In this document: positions 1 through 9,816 of the stretch, in pieces | Layout of the letters: each line of letters starts with the position of its first letter | How positions within the stretch are numbered: position 1 is the first letter of the stretch | The notes under the pieces: model-generated | What the model was told of the DNA's origin: nothing | The model's database searches: none | Seen by the model: only the letters and a program-made list of their open reading frames with translations | Source of the DNA: Oscillospiraceae bacterium | GTDB taxonomy: Bacteria; Bacillota; Clostridia; Oscillospirales; Oscillospiraceae | DNA length: 10,065 nucleotides | Assembly: GCA_016302405.1 (NCBI GenBank) | Contig: JAEDNR010000074.1 | Span: 1-10,065, forward strand | Reading direction: 5' to 3' | Made by a program: the position numbers and the translations under genes

Positions 1-2173
1 CAAGCGGCGTCTTTCCGCTCTGGGCCCCGGCGGCCTGAGCCGTGACCGGGCTTCCTTCGACGTCCGGGATATTCACTACACCCACTACGGCCGGATGTGC
101 CCCATCGAGACTCCTGAAGGCCCCAACATCGGCCTGATTAACTACCTGGCCACCTTTGCCCGGATCAACGAGTACGGCTTCGTGGAGGCTCCCTACCGGA
201 AGGTGGACAAGGCCACCGGCTTCGTCACCGATACGGTGGAATATATGACCGCGGACGTGGAGGACGACTACTACATCGGCCAGGCCAACGAGCCCCTGGA
301 CGAGAATGGCTGCCTTGCCAACGCCCGTATCACCTGCCGTCACCGCAACGAGATCATCGAGGTGGATCGGGGCGTCATCGACTATATCGACGTGTCCCCC
401 AGAATGATGATCTCCATCGCCACCTCCTTCATCCCCTTCCTGCAGAACGACGACGCCAACCGTGCCCTGATGGGCGCCAACATGCAGCGTCAGGCCGTGC
501 CCCTGCTGACCACCGAGCCTCCCATCGTTGCCACCGGCATCGAGCACAAGGCCGCCGTGGACTCCGAGGTCTGCATCAAGGCCCGGAAGCCCGGTGTGGT
601 CACCGCCGTTTCCGCCACGGACATCGCCCTGCGCTACGACGACGGCGAGACCGAGAACTTCCACCTGACCAAGTTTGCCCGTTCCAATGCCGGCACCTGC
701 ATCAACCAGCGGCCCAATGTCAAGGTGGGCGACCGGGTGGACACCGAGGAAATCATTGCCGACGGTCCTTCCTGCTCCGGCGGCGAAGTGGCCCTGGGCA
801 AGAACGTGCTCATCGGCTTCGTCACCTGGGAAGGCTACAACTACGAGGACGCCATTCTGCTCAACGAGCGGCTGGTCCGGGAGGACGTGTTCACCTCCAT
901 CCACATTGAGGAGCACGAGACCGAGGCCCGGGACACCAAGCTGGGACCGGAGGAAATCACCCGGGATATTCCCAACGTGGGCGAGGACGCGCTGAAGGAC
1001 CTGGACGAGAACGGCATTATCCGCATCGGCGCGGAGGTGCGCTCCGGCGACTACCTGGTTGGCAAGGTTACCCCCAAGGGCGAGACCGAGCTGACCCCCG
1101 AGGAACGGCTCCTGCGGGCCATCTTCGGCGAGAAGGCAAGAGAAGTCCGGGACACCTCTCTGAAAGTACCCCACGGCGAGAGCGGCATCGTGGTGGACGT
1201 GAAGGTCTTCACCAAGGAGAATTCCGACGAGCTGGCTCCCGGCGTTACCAAGTCCGTCCGGGTCTACATCGCCCAGAAGCGGAAAATCAGCGTGGGCGAT
1301 AAGATGGCCGGCCGTCACGGCAACAAGGGCGTTGTCTCCCGGGTCCTGCCCGAGGAGGATATGCCCTTCCTGCCCGACGGCACCCCCCTGGACATCGTGC
1401 TGAACCCCCTGGGCGTGCCTTCCCGTATGAACATCGGACAGGTGCTGGAGGTCCACCTGGGCTACGCTGCCCGGGCCCTGGGCTGGAAGGTTGCCACCCC
1501 CGTGTTCGACGGCGCCAACGAAAAAGACATCCGGGATACCCTGAAGCTTGCGGGCCTGCGGGAAGACGGCAAGACCGTCCTGTATGACGGCCGTACCGGC
1601 GAGCCCTTTGACAATCTGGTCACCGTGGGCTACCCCTACTACCTGAAGCTCCATCACCTGGTGGATGATAAGATCCATGCCCGTTCCACCGGTCCCTACG
1701 CTCTGGTCACCCAGCAGCCTCTGGGCGGCAAGGCCCAGTTCGGCGGCCAGCGGTTCGGCGAAATGGAAGTCTGGGCGCTGGAGGCCTACGGCGCTGCCTA
1801 CACCCTCCAGGAGATCCTGACGGTGAAATCCGACGATGTTACCGGCCGTGTTAAGACCTACGAGGCCATTGTCAAGGGCGAAAACATCCCCGAGCCCGGC
1901 GTGCCCGAATCCTTCAAGGTCCTTGTCAAGGAACTGCAGGCTCTGTGTCTGGACATCCGTGTTCTGGACGAGAACGGCAATGAGATCGAGCTGAAGGACG
2001 AGGAAGACGACGACGAGATCGTTTACAGCGCCGATTCCGACAGCGACGTGGTGGTCGGTGACACCCAGGAGGTGCTGGACTCCGGCTTTGTCATCGATGA
2101 GGACGGCCCGGAAGATATTATGGACGTGTTCGGCGACCTGGACAAGGCGGACACCGACACCTACGAAGACTAA
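1..2173 (+). CDS. rpoB: RNA polymerase beta subunit (RpoB), 5'-truncated by window edge
   Basis: Beta subunit of the core RNA polymerase, forming one side of the active-site cleft. The reading frame is open from base 2, so the gene begins before the window; 723 residues are present. The first residues, KRRLSALGPGG, correspond to E. coli Lys527 onward, inside rifampicin-resistance cluster I. Ser531 and Leu533 equivalents are wild type, and so is cluster II (CPIETPEGPNIGLI, equivalent to residues 559-572). The two active-site lysines lie in GDKMAGRHGNKG (codons at 1301 and 1325). The C-terminal clamp-linking segment with GGKAQFGGQRFGEMEVWALE is intact. The remaining length fits Firmicutes RpoB without the proteobacterial SI2 insertion. 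The last 60 or so residues form a very acidic tail. The TAA stop overlaps the rpoC Shine-Dalgarno sequence, so the two genes are co-transcribed and probably translated together. Confidence 0.98.
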   Translation, partial: KRRLSALGPGGLSRDRASFDVRDIHYTHYGRMCPIETPEGPNIGLINYLATFARINEYGFVEAPYRKVDKATGFVTDTVEYMTADVEDDYYIGQANEPLDENGCLANARITCRHRNEIIEVDRGVIDYIDVSPRMMISIATSFIPFLQNDDANRALMGANMQRQAVPLLTTEPPIVATGIEHKAAVDSEVCIKARKPGVVTAVSATDIALRYDDGETENFHLTKFARSNAGTCINQRPNVKVGDRVDTEEIIADGPSCSGGEVALGKNVLIGFVTWEGYNYEDAILLNERLVREDVFTSIHIEEHETEARDTKLGPEEITRDIPNVGEDALKDLDENGIIRIGAEVRSGDYLVGKVTPKGETELTPEERLLRAIFGEKAREVRDTSLKVPHGESGIVVDVKVFTKENSDELAPGVTKSVRVYIAQKRKISVGDKMAGRHGNKGVVSRVLPEEDMPFLPDGTPLDIVLNPLGVPSRMNIGQVLEVHLGYAARALGWKVATPVFDGANEKDIRDTLKLAGLREDGKTVLYDGRTGEPFDNLVTVGYPYYLKLHHLVDDKIHARSTGPYALVTQQPLGGKAQFGGQRFGEMEVWALEAYGAAYTLQEILTVKSDDVTGRVKTYEAIVKGENIPEPGVPESFKVLVKELQALCLDIRVLDENGNEIELKDEEDDDEIVYSADSDSDVVVGDTQEVLDSGFVIDEDGPEDIMDVFGDLDKADTDTYED

Positions 2174-2178
2174 GGAGG
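2172..2178 (+). promoter_or_regulatory. Ribosome binding site of rpoC
   Basis: AAGGAGG begins on the last two bases of the rpoB TAA stop codon and stands 8 nt before the rpoC ATG. It fixes the rpoC start at 2187 rather than at upstream ATG codons in the same frame. Confidence 0.9.
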
Positions 2179-2186
2179 CGCAGTTT

Positions 2187-5960
<3,774 letters not shown>

Positions 5961-5980
5961 TCGCCAATCCCCATAAACTG

Positions 5981-6009
5981 CCCCCCTGCGGCATTGCGCC
6001 GCAGGGGGG
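5981..6009 (+). terminator. Hairpin terminator after rpoC
   Basis: A perfect 12-bp GC-rich stem, CCCCCCTGCGGC (5981-5992) with GCCGCAGGGGGG (5998-6009), closes a 5-nt loop. It begins 20 nt after the rpoC stop. The downstream tract ATTTGACATTTT is T-rich but interrupted, so this is a slightly imperfect intrinsic terminator. It is the likely end of the rpoBC transcript. Confidence 0.78.
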
Positions 6010-6033
6010 ATTTGACATTTTGAAGCAGCGTTT

Positions 6034-6069
6034 AGGCTATCCGCTTTCGTAAGCAAATTGGGGATTTGT
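6034..6069 (+). repeat. Truncated copy of repeat module B
   Basis: AGGCTATCCGCTTTCGTAAG followed by C and AAATTGGGGATTT matches the module B copies at 6752-6794 (inverted) and 9763-9802. It lacks the 8-nt ACACTGAC segment and has a degenerate AAATTGG motif. This makes three copies of the module in the window. Confidence 0.7.
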
Positions 6070-6094
6070 CGGAGAAAACGGTATCGATTCTCTT

Positions 6095-6204
6095 CGTAGG
6101 GGACGGGTTTCCCGTCCCTTTGCATAGCAGCCTATTTACCGCTACGCCCAACCCTTTTGGGTGATTTTCCCGCTTGCTGCGGGAGGCGAAACGCCTCCCC
6201 TACG
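6095..6204. repeat. 110-bp hairpin element with CGTAGGGG ends
   Basis: The termini CGTAGGGG (6095-6102) and CCCCTACG (6197-6204) are exact inverted repeats. Next to each end is a tight hairpin: GGGACGGG-TTT-CCCGTCCC (6100-6118) and GGGAGGCG-AAA-CGCCTCCC (6181-6199). Further small palindromes lie between them (ACCCTTTTGGGT at 6151-6162, and CCCGC/GCGGG at 6169-6183). It has no coding capacity. The structure is that of a MITE-like or REP-like dispersed element. Confidence 0.72.
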
Positions 6205-6209
6205 CCCTT

Positions 6210-6234
6210 ACAAATTGGAATTTATCGAATTCCC
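6210..6234 (+). repeat. 25-bp junction repeat, copy 1
   Basis: This segment contains AAATTGGAATTT followed by a GCGAATTCCC-like run. It matches 9789-9813 in direct orientation with one mismatch in 25 (T at 6225 region versus G at 9804 region). It sits exactly between the 110-bp hairpin element and the 169-bp inverted-repeat element. Confidence 0.75.
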
Positions 6235-6235
6235 G

Positions 6236-6404
6236 GTCATTGCGAACCAGTCCGCAGACTGGTGTGGCAATCCCCCGGTTAGACGTACCACTTCTCGTGG
6301 ATAAATTCCGAGAAACGGCCCAAAAAGGACAGTCTGTATGACGATGGGCCGCACGGAATTCGATGGAGATTCCCACGCCAGTGTGAGCACTGGCTCGGAA
6401 TGAC
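6236..6404. mobile_element. MITE-like element of 169 bp with 40-bp terminal inverted repeats
   Basis: The ends 6236-6275 (starting GTCATTGCGAACCAGT) and 6365-6404 (ending ACTGGCTCGGAATGAC) are inverted repeats matching at 32 of 40 positions. Each arm folds on itself: CCAGTC-CGCA-GACTGG at 6247-6262 and CCAGTG-TGAG-CACTGG at 6378-6393. The centre is also nested, with AATTCCG/CGGAATT (6304-6310, 6354-6360) and inside it CGGCCCA/TGGGCCG (6316-6322, 6345-6351). There is no transposase. Arms of the CATTGCGA...GCAATC type recur in many bacterial genomes as dispersed palindromes; family membership here is from memory of that pattern. Confidence 0.72.
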
Positions 6405-6414
6405 ACTTTTTTCG

Positions 6415-6460
6415 ATTGTGGTTATCGGTTTTAATAAGCTGATCGTGAAATTGGAATTTG
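6415..6460 (-). repeat. 46-bp inverted repeat, left copy
   Basis: Bases 6415-6460 are the exact reverse complement of 9923-9968, with 46 of 46 positions matching. The segment contains TTAATAAGCTGATCGTG and ends in AAATTGGAATTTG. Identity stops at both edges on this side except for the shared AATTGGAATTTGTYGAGCT context at 6449-6467, which also occurs directly repeated at 9966-9984. Confidence 0.93.
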
Positions 6461-6501
6461 TTGAGCTGTTTGGGCAGTGGTGTGCAGTGTCGATGCGGTA
6501 T

Positions 6502-6709
6502 ACGGCAAGGGCTCCCCTGTGTAAGGGGAGCTGGCAGCGAAGCTGACTGAGGGGTTGTAACGGTGGACTTCCATAGTGATAATCGTCAGAACGGACAGTG
6601 TCCTTTGTGGTCCCTTTTTGCCGATTCGTTGTCAGTATGAAAACGTTTTACTGCACAATCCCTCAGTCGCTTCGCGACAGCTCCCTTTACACAAGGGAGC
6701 CTTTGCCGT
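6502..6709. mobile_element. MITE-like element of 208 bp with about 55-bp terminal inverted repeats
   Basis: The left end 6502-6558 (starting ACGGCAAGGGCTCCCC) and right end 6655-6709 (ending GGGAGCCTTTGCCGT) are inverted repeats of 57 and 55 bp, with a 2-nt gap and a few substitutions. Each arm holds two hairpins, for example GCTCCCCT-GTGTA-AGGGGAGC (6511-6531) and CAGC-GAA-GCTG. The core GCGAAGCTGACTGAG recurs in the element at 9817-9906. The 96-bp centre has no gene. It is a non-autonomous repeat, with no transposase seen. Confidence 0.77.
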
Positions 6710-6751
6710 GTCCCATTTTCCACCCGCTTACCATTCATCAAACAGCCCGAC

Positions 6752-6794
6752 AAATTCCAATTTGTCAGTGTGCTTACGAAAGCCGATAGCCTGT
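6752..6794 (-). repeat. Repeat module B, inverted copy
   Basis: On the - strand this reads ACAGGCTATCGGCTTTCGTA and continues through GCACACTGAC to AAATTGGAATTT. It matches 9763-9802 in inverted orientation, differing by a 3-nt GGC insertion and one substitution. With one extra flanking block (GAC/GTC), the AAATTCCAATTT end forms an 18-bp palindrome-like site at 6749-6766. Confidence 0.85.
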
Positions 6795-6810
6795 TTTTCG
6801 ATTTGCGGGC

Positions 6811-6822
6811 AAATTCCAATTT
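6811..6822 (-). repeat. Isolated AAATTCCAATTT motif
   Basis: An exact copy of the 12-bp junction motif, lying alone between module B and the galT terminator. Six exact copies (6212, 6448, 6752, 6811, 9791, 9924) and two near copies (6055, 9965) occur in the window, all intergenic. Confidence 0.75.
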
Positions 6823-6896
6823 TTCCCTTTTCTGCATTAAGCCGATCGTTTCATCAGAGCCTCCCTGACCTGCGCGCCGGTCCGGAATACGGAAAG

Positions 6897-6926
6897 GCCC
6901 GGCAGGGAATATCTTCCCCACCGGGC
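6897..6926 (-). terminator. Weak hairpin terminator of the galKT operon
   Basis: On the - strand, starting 7 nt after the galT stop, GCCCGG pairs with CCGGGC around a 2x2 mismatch, followed by GGGAA/TTCCC closing a short loop. The following tract is only CCTTTCC, so termination may be inefficient or factor-assisted. Confidence 0.6.
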
Positions 6927-6933
6927 GCTGCTG

Positions 6934-8430
6934 TCAGGCTCTGTTCACTTCGTCGATAAAGTCCAGGAAAGCAGACTTTCCTTCCGAGGTGCGCTTGTAG
7001 ACCCCGGCGTCCTCCAGGACCCCGGCAAAGACCTTGCCGGTCTCCCTGCGGAGGATTTCCGCAGTATTCTCCGGCGTAAAGGTGTACTGCTCCTTCAGCT
7101 CCGCCACCCAGGGGGCGTGCTTACTCAGAACAGGATCGGCGGCAATATCGGCACCGTTCAGAATTGCGTCCCCCAGGGCAGCCAGTTCGTCTTTCAGACG
7201 GCTGGGAAGCACCGCCAGGCCCATGACCTCGATAAGGCCGATGTTCTCTTTCTTGATGTGGTGCTTTTCGGCGTGGGGATGGAAAACGCCCAGGGGGTGC
7301 TCCTGGCTTGTGATGTTGCACCGCAGAACCAGGTCCAGCTCGAAGTCCTCCCCCCGCCGCCGGGCGATGGGGGTGATGGTGTTATGGGGCTCCCCGTCAG
7401 TATAGGCGTACACCCCCACCCGGGGATCGGAGTACCTCCGCCACAGATTCAGGATCTTCTCTGCCAGGTCCGCCAGCCGGTCCGGGTCCCTGCCGTCCAG
7501 CCGGATGACGCTCATGGGCCAGTTCACAAGGCCCGCCCGAATGTCCTCGTAGCCCCGGAAAGTAACCGGGGTGTCCACCGCCGCCTTCTCCATGGGGAAG
7601 GTGTAGTGCCCGCCCTGGAAGTGCTCGTGGCTGAGGATGGAGCCGCCCACAATGGGCAGATCGGCGTTGGAGCCCACAAAGTAGTGGGGGAAGGCGGTGA
7701 CAAAGTCCAGAAGCTTCTGGAAAGCGGCCCGGTCAATGACCATGGGCACATGCTCTGCGTTGAAGACAATGCAGTGCTCGTTGTAGTAAACGTAGGGGGA
7801 GTATTGCAGGAACCAATTTTTGCCGCCGATGGTCACGGGGACAATCCGGTGATTGGCCCGGGCGGGGTGGTTCATGCGTCCGGCGTAGCCCTCATTTTCC
7901 CGGCAGAGCTGGCACTTGGGATAGCCGGACTGGGGGGCATTCTTGGCGGCGGCGATGGCCTTGGGGTCCTTCTCGGGCTTGCTAAGATTGATGGTAATGT
8001 CCAGGTCGCCGTACCGGCTTTCGTACTTCCAGCGGATGTCCTTGGCGATCCGGTAGCGGCGGATGTAGTCGGTATCACAGCTGAGGGCGTAGTACCAGTC
8101 CGTTGCCTCCCGGGGGGAGACGGCGTATTTTTCCCGGAAGGTGCGGACAATCTCCCGGGGCATGGGAGTAAGGCAGCCCATGATCCGGGTGTCGAAAATG
8201 TCCCGGGCGGTGATATTGTCGTCGCAGAGCCCGTTCGCGCAGGCGTAGTCCAGGAGCCCGGCGAGGATTGCTTCCAGGTCGGAGATCAGAGGCTCCTCCG
8301 AGGGGGCATAATCGTCCTTGCGGAGAATGTCCAGAATGCGGTTGCGCAGCACCACGGTGTCCTCCGGCTGGGCAAGGTCCTTCTGGAGGGCGTAGGCTAT
8401 AAGAGAATCGATGCAGGTCTCAACTTTCAT
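6934..8430 (-). CDS. galT: UDP-glucose--hexose-1-phosphate uridylyltransferase, class II (GalT)
   Basis: Cytoplasmic Leloir enzyme that exchanges UMP between UDP-glucose and galactose-1-phosphate, giving glucose-1-phosphate and UDP-galactose. At 498 residues it has the length of class II GalT of Firmicutes, about 150 longer than the E. coli class I enzyme. The nucleotidyl-transfer motif is SHEHFQGGHY, with His268, His270 and Gln272; by analogy with HxHxQ of class I, His270 would be the uridylylated nucleophile. Cys173-x2-Cys176 (KCQLC) resembles the zinc-site cysteine pair. YNEHCIVFNAEHVPM and GEPHNTITPIAR are also family-typical. The start at 8430 overlaps the galK stop by 4 nt (ATGA), and GGAGG (8438-8442) lies 7 nt upstream inside galK, so translation is coupled. 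It is the last gene of the operon. Class assignment is firm; the metal-ligand roles are inferred. Confidence 0.96.
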   Translation of the reverse strand: MKVETCIDSLIAYALQKDLAQPEDTVVLRNRILDILRKDDYAPSEEPLISDLEAILAGLLDYACANGLCDDNITARDIFDTRIMGCLTPMPREIVRTFREKYAVSPREATDWYYALSCDTDYIRRYRIAKDIRWKYESRYGDLDITINLSKPEKDPKAIAAAKNAPQSGYPKCQLCRENEGYAGRMNHPARANHRIVPVTIGGKNWFLQYSPYVYYNEHCIVFNAEHVPMVIDRAAFQKLLDFVTAFPHYFVGSNADLPIVGGSILSHEHFQGGHYTFPMEKAAVDTPVTFRGYEDIRAGLVNWPMSVIRLDGRDPDRLADLAEKILNLWRRYSDPRVGVYAYTDGEPHNTITPIARRRGEDFELDLVLRCNITSQEHPLGVFHPHAEKHHIKKENIGLIEVMGLAVLPSRLKDELAALGDAILNGADIAADPVLSKHAPWVAELKEQYTFTPENTAEILRRETGKVFAGVLEDAGVYKRTSEGKSAFLDFIDEVNRA

Positions 8431-9650
8431 GCGTCTTCCTCCACCGCCATTTCCACGCCGCCCTGGGGACGGATGGAGAGTACATGGCAGGCTCCCTGGC
8501 CCAGGGCCGCGTCAATGCCGGCACGGAAGCCGTCCAGCAGATCAAAGGGAACAAAGGCCTGCACCGTTCCGGCGAAGCCGCCGCCGTGGACACGGCTGGC
8601 GCCCCGTCCGTGGAGGTAATGCTGGCAAAGCCCCAGGGCAACGGCCACATCCTGATGGGCGGTGTAACCGGCGGGGGTCACGTTCTGTAAGTACATCCAG
8701 GAGGAGTTGCCGCTTTCCTGAATCAGGGAGAGGAACCGGGGGAAGTCACCGCTGCGGAGGGCCTTTACCTGCTCCGGCACCCGGGCGTTCTCCTGGTAGA
8801 AGTGGATGGCCCGGAGCACCGCCCGGTCGCCGCACTCCCGGCGCAGGGCGGGAACGGCGGCGTAGAAGGCGTCCTCGGGAATCTCGGTCAGCACTTCCTT
8901 GCCGAAGTAGCGGCAGACGGCTTTCAGCTCCCCGGGGATGGCGGCGTACTCGTCGGTCAGGTCGGCGTGGCTTGCCCGGCTGTCGATGATGCACAGGGCG
9001 TGGCCGCAGGTGGAGAAGTCAAAGTCCACGGGAGTGATGACGGGGTGGCCCTTGTCGAAAAAGTCGATGGTCACAAGATTGCCAACGGCGGAGGCGGTCT
9101 GGTCCATCAGGCCGCAGGGCTTGCCGAAGAACACGTTCTCCGCGTACTGGCCGATCTGGGCGATCTCCGGCTGGCTCACCCGATTGTCAAAGAAAAGGCC
9201 GTTGAGAATAGTGCCGATGAGCACCTCGTAGGCAGCGGAGGAACTCAGGCCGGAGCCGGGGAGCACCGTGGATTCGCAGTAGGCGTCAAAGCCGGAGACG
9301 TCACATCCCAGCTCCCGGAACCGGGCAGCAACGCCGCGAATAAGGGCGGGGGTGGTGTTGATCTCGTCGGCGCGGGGGGTGAGGTCATCCAGGGAAACGG
9401 AGCACATGGGATACCCCTTGGACTGGATGCGTATGGTGTCGGTGTCGTTGACCCTGACGGCTGCCCGGGTGTCCAGATTCACGGCGGCGGCCAGGACCCG
9501 GCCCCGCTGGTGATCGGTGTGGTTGCCGCCGATCTCGGTACGGCCGGGGGCGGAGAAATACCGTTCAGGCTGAGTACCGAAAGCAGCCTGGAAGCCTGCG
9601 TCCAGGGTGAGCTTATCCTGCCTGGAAAGATACAAGGTGGGTGCGGACAT
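8427..9650 (-). CDS. galK: Galactokinase, GHMP kinase family (GalK)
   Basis: Phosphorylates galactose at C1 with ATP to give galactose-1-phosphate for GalT. It has 407 residues, the usual galactokinase length of about 390-420. Motif 1 is PGRTEIGGNHTDHQRG (Arg37, Asn43, His44, Asp46). Motif 2, the phosphate-binding loop, is PGSGLSSSAA (residues 131-140). The catalytic aspartate is Asp183 in CGLMDQTASAVG. Motif 3 is HGGGFAGT (355-362). Tyr235 aligns with the sugar-contacting tyrosine of known galactokinases. The usual Glu of GEHTDY is Asn43 here, a divergence in the sugar site. The ATG at 9650 is chosen because GGGAGGT lies 7 nt before it; a GTG 33 nt upstream in frame has no such site. It is first in the galKT operon and overlaps galT by 4 nt. 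Galactose is the expected substrate because of galT; a related hexose is possible. Confidence 0.92.
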   Translation of the reverse strand: MSAPTLYLSRQDKLTLDAGFQAAFGTQPERYFSAPGRTEIGGNHTDHQRGRVLAAAVNLDTRAAVRVNDTDTIRIQSKGYPMCSVSLDDLTPRADEINTTPALIRGVAARFRELGCDVSGFDAYCESTVLPGSGLSSSAAYEVLIGTILNGLFFDNRVSQPEIAQIGQYAENVFFGKPCGLMDQTASAVGNLVTIDFFDKGHPVITPVDFDFSTCGHALCIIDSRASHADLTDEYAAIPGELKAVCRYFGKEVLTEIPEDAFYAAVPALRRECGDRAVLRAIHFYQENARVPEQVKALRSGDFPRFLSLIQESGNSSWMYLQNVTPAGYTAHQDVAVALGLCQHYLHGRGASRVHGGGFAGTVQAFVPFDLLDGFRAGIDAALGQGACHVLSIRPQGGVEMAVEEDA

Positions 9651-9657
9651 ATTGATT

Positions 9658-9664
9658 ACCTCCC
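9658..9664 (-). promoter_or_regulatory. Ribosome binding site of galK
   Basis: GGGAGGT on the - strand, 7 nt before the ATG at 9650. It decides the galK start in favour of MSAPTLYL over the in-frame GTG at 9683, because the site itself would lie inside the longer reading frame. Confidence 0.88.
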
Positions 9665-9675
9665 AAAAGGCCAAA

Positions 9676-9715
9676 TTTTTCACTTTAAATCATTATACAG
9701 CTTTTTGGTGAAAAA
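9676..9715. promoter_or_regulatory. Candidate operator palindromes around the galK -10
   Basis: TTTTTCAC (9676-9683) and GTGAAAAA (9708-9715) are exact inverted repeats 24 bp apart and flank the galK -10 box. A second palindrome, GCTTTTT-GGTG-AAAAAGC (9700-9717), fills the spacer between -10 and -35. Either could bind a repressor or activator. No regulator gene is in the window, and A/T-rich short palindromes can arise by chance. Confidence 0.4.
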
Positions 9716-9719
9716 GCAA
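9692..9719 (-). promoter_or_regulatory. Predicted galK-galT promoter
   Basis: On the - strand there is a perfect TATAAT (9692-9697), with TTGCTT (9714-9719) 16 nt upstream as a weak -35 (three of six consensus positions). Transcription would start near 9685, leaving a leader of about 35 nt. The weak -35 suggests activator dependence or regulation, which fits a sugar-inducible operon. Confidence 0.65.
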
Positions 9720-9729
9720 AGAGTATTTC

Positions 9730-9758
9730 TTTACATCAGTGAGAAATCACGATATAAT
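9730..9758 (+). promoter_or_regulatory. Strong outward-facing sigma-70-type promoter
   Basis: TTTACA (9730-9735), a spacer of exactly 17 nt, then TATAAT (9753-9758): five of six and six of six consensus positions at ideal spacing. Transcription would start near 9765 and run rightward, away from galK and into the repeat block. The spacer contains GTGA-GAAA-TCAC (9739-9750), a small palindrome that could be an operator. The target gene must lie beyond the window, or the product is a short repeat RNA. Confidence 0.62.
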
Positions 9759-9762
9759 TTAT

Positions 9763-9802
9763 ACAGGCTATCTTTCGTAAGTACACTGACAAATTGGAAT
9801 TT
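9763..9802 (+). repeat. Repeat module B, right copy
   Basis: Starts ACAGGCTATCTTTCGTAAGT and ends in AAATTGGAATTT. It is the inverted counterpart of 6752-6794 and similar to 6034-6069 in direct orientation. Its tail continues into the 25-bp junction repeat 9789-9813, which is shared with 6210-6234. Confidence 0.85.
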
Positions 9803-9816
9803 AGCGAATTCCCCGC

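Larger units (their letters stand above)
5961..6933. other. Gene-free convergent intergenic region filled with repeats
   Basis: This 973-bp stretch lies between the convergent ends of rpoC and galT. After the rpoC terminator it holds, in order: a truncated B module (6034-6069), a hairpin element (6095-6204), an AAATTGGAATTT-type junction (6210-6234), a nested inverted-repeat element (6236-6404), the 46-bp repeat (6415-6460), a second inverted-repeat element (6502-6709), a full B module (6752-6794), an isolated AAATTCCAATTT (6811-6822) and the galT terminator (6897-6926). Short open frames here have no convincing ribosome binding site and run through the palindromes. I see no gene, tRNA or CRISPR array. 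Confidence 0.85.

Noticed and set aside
1..60. Possible rifampicin-resistance substitution in rpoB cluster I.
   Set aside because: The visible positions equivalent to 529, 531, 533, 564 and 572 are all wild type, and the His526 codon is cut by the window edge so it cannot be judged.
6200..6406. Short - strand frames inside the 169-bp inverted-repeat element.
   Set aside because: They are made of the palindromic arms themselves, with no start signal and no protein resemblance.
6034..6822. CRISPR-like array from the repeated AAATTGGAATTT motif.
   Set aside because: Spacing is irregular, orientation alternates, and the intervals are themselves palindromic repeats, not unique spacers. No cas gene is present.
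6576..6959. A 127-codon + strand open frame in the intergenic region, with a 111-codon frame opposite.
   Set aside because: It runs across half of an inverted-repeat element, module B and the galT terminator, with no ribosome binding site, and Ser/Pro-rich sequence typical of non-coding DNA.
7117..8619. A 500-codon + strand open frame opposite galT and the galK end.
   Set aside because: Antisense shadow of galT, which has intact class II motifs; no ribosome binding site and low-complexity Gly/Val/Pro-rich protein.
9651..9683. An upstream in-frame GTG start for galK adding 11 residues.
   Set aside because: The strong GGGAGGT site lies inside this extension and at the correct distance from the ATG at 9650, and the added residues are not typical of galactokinases.
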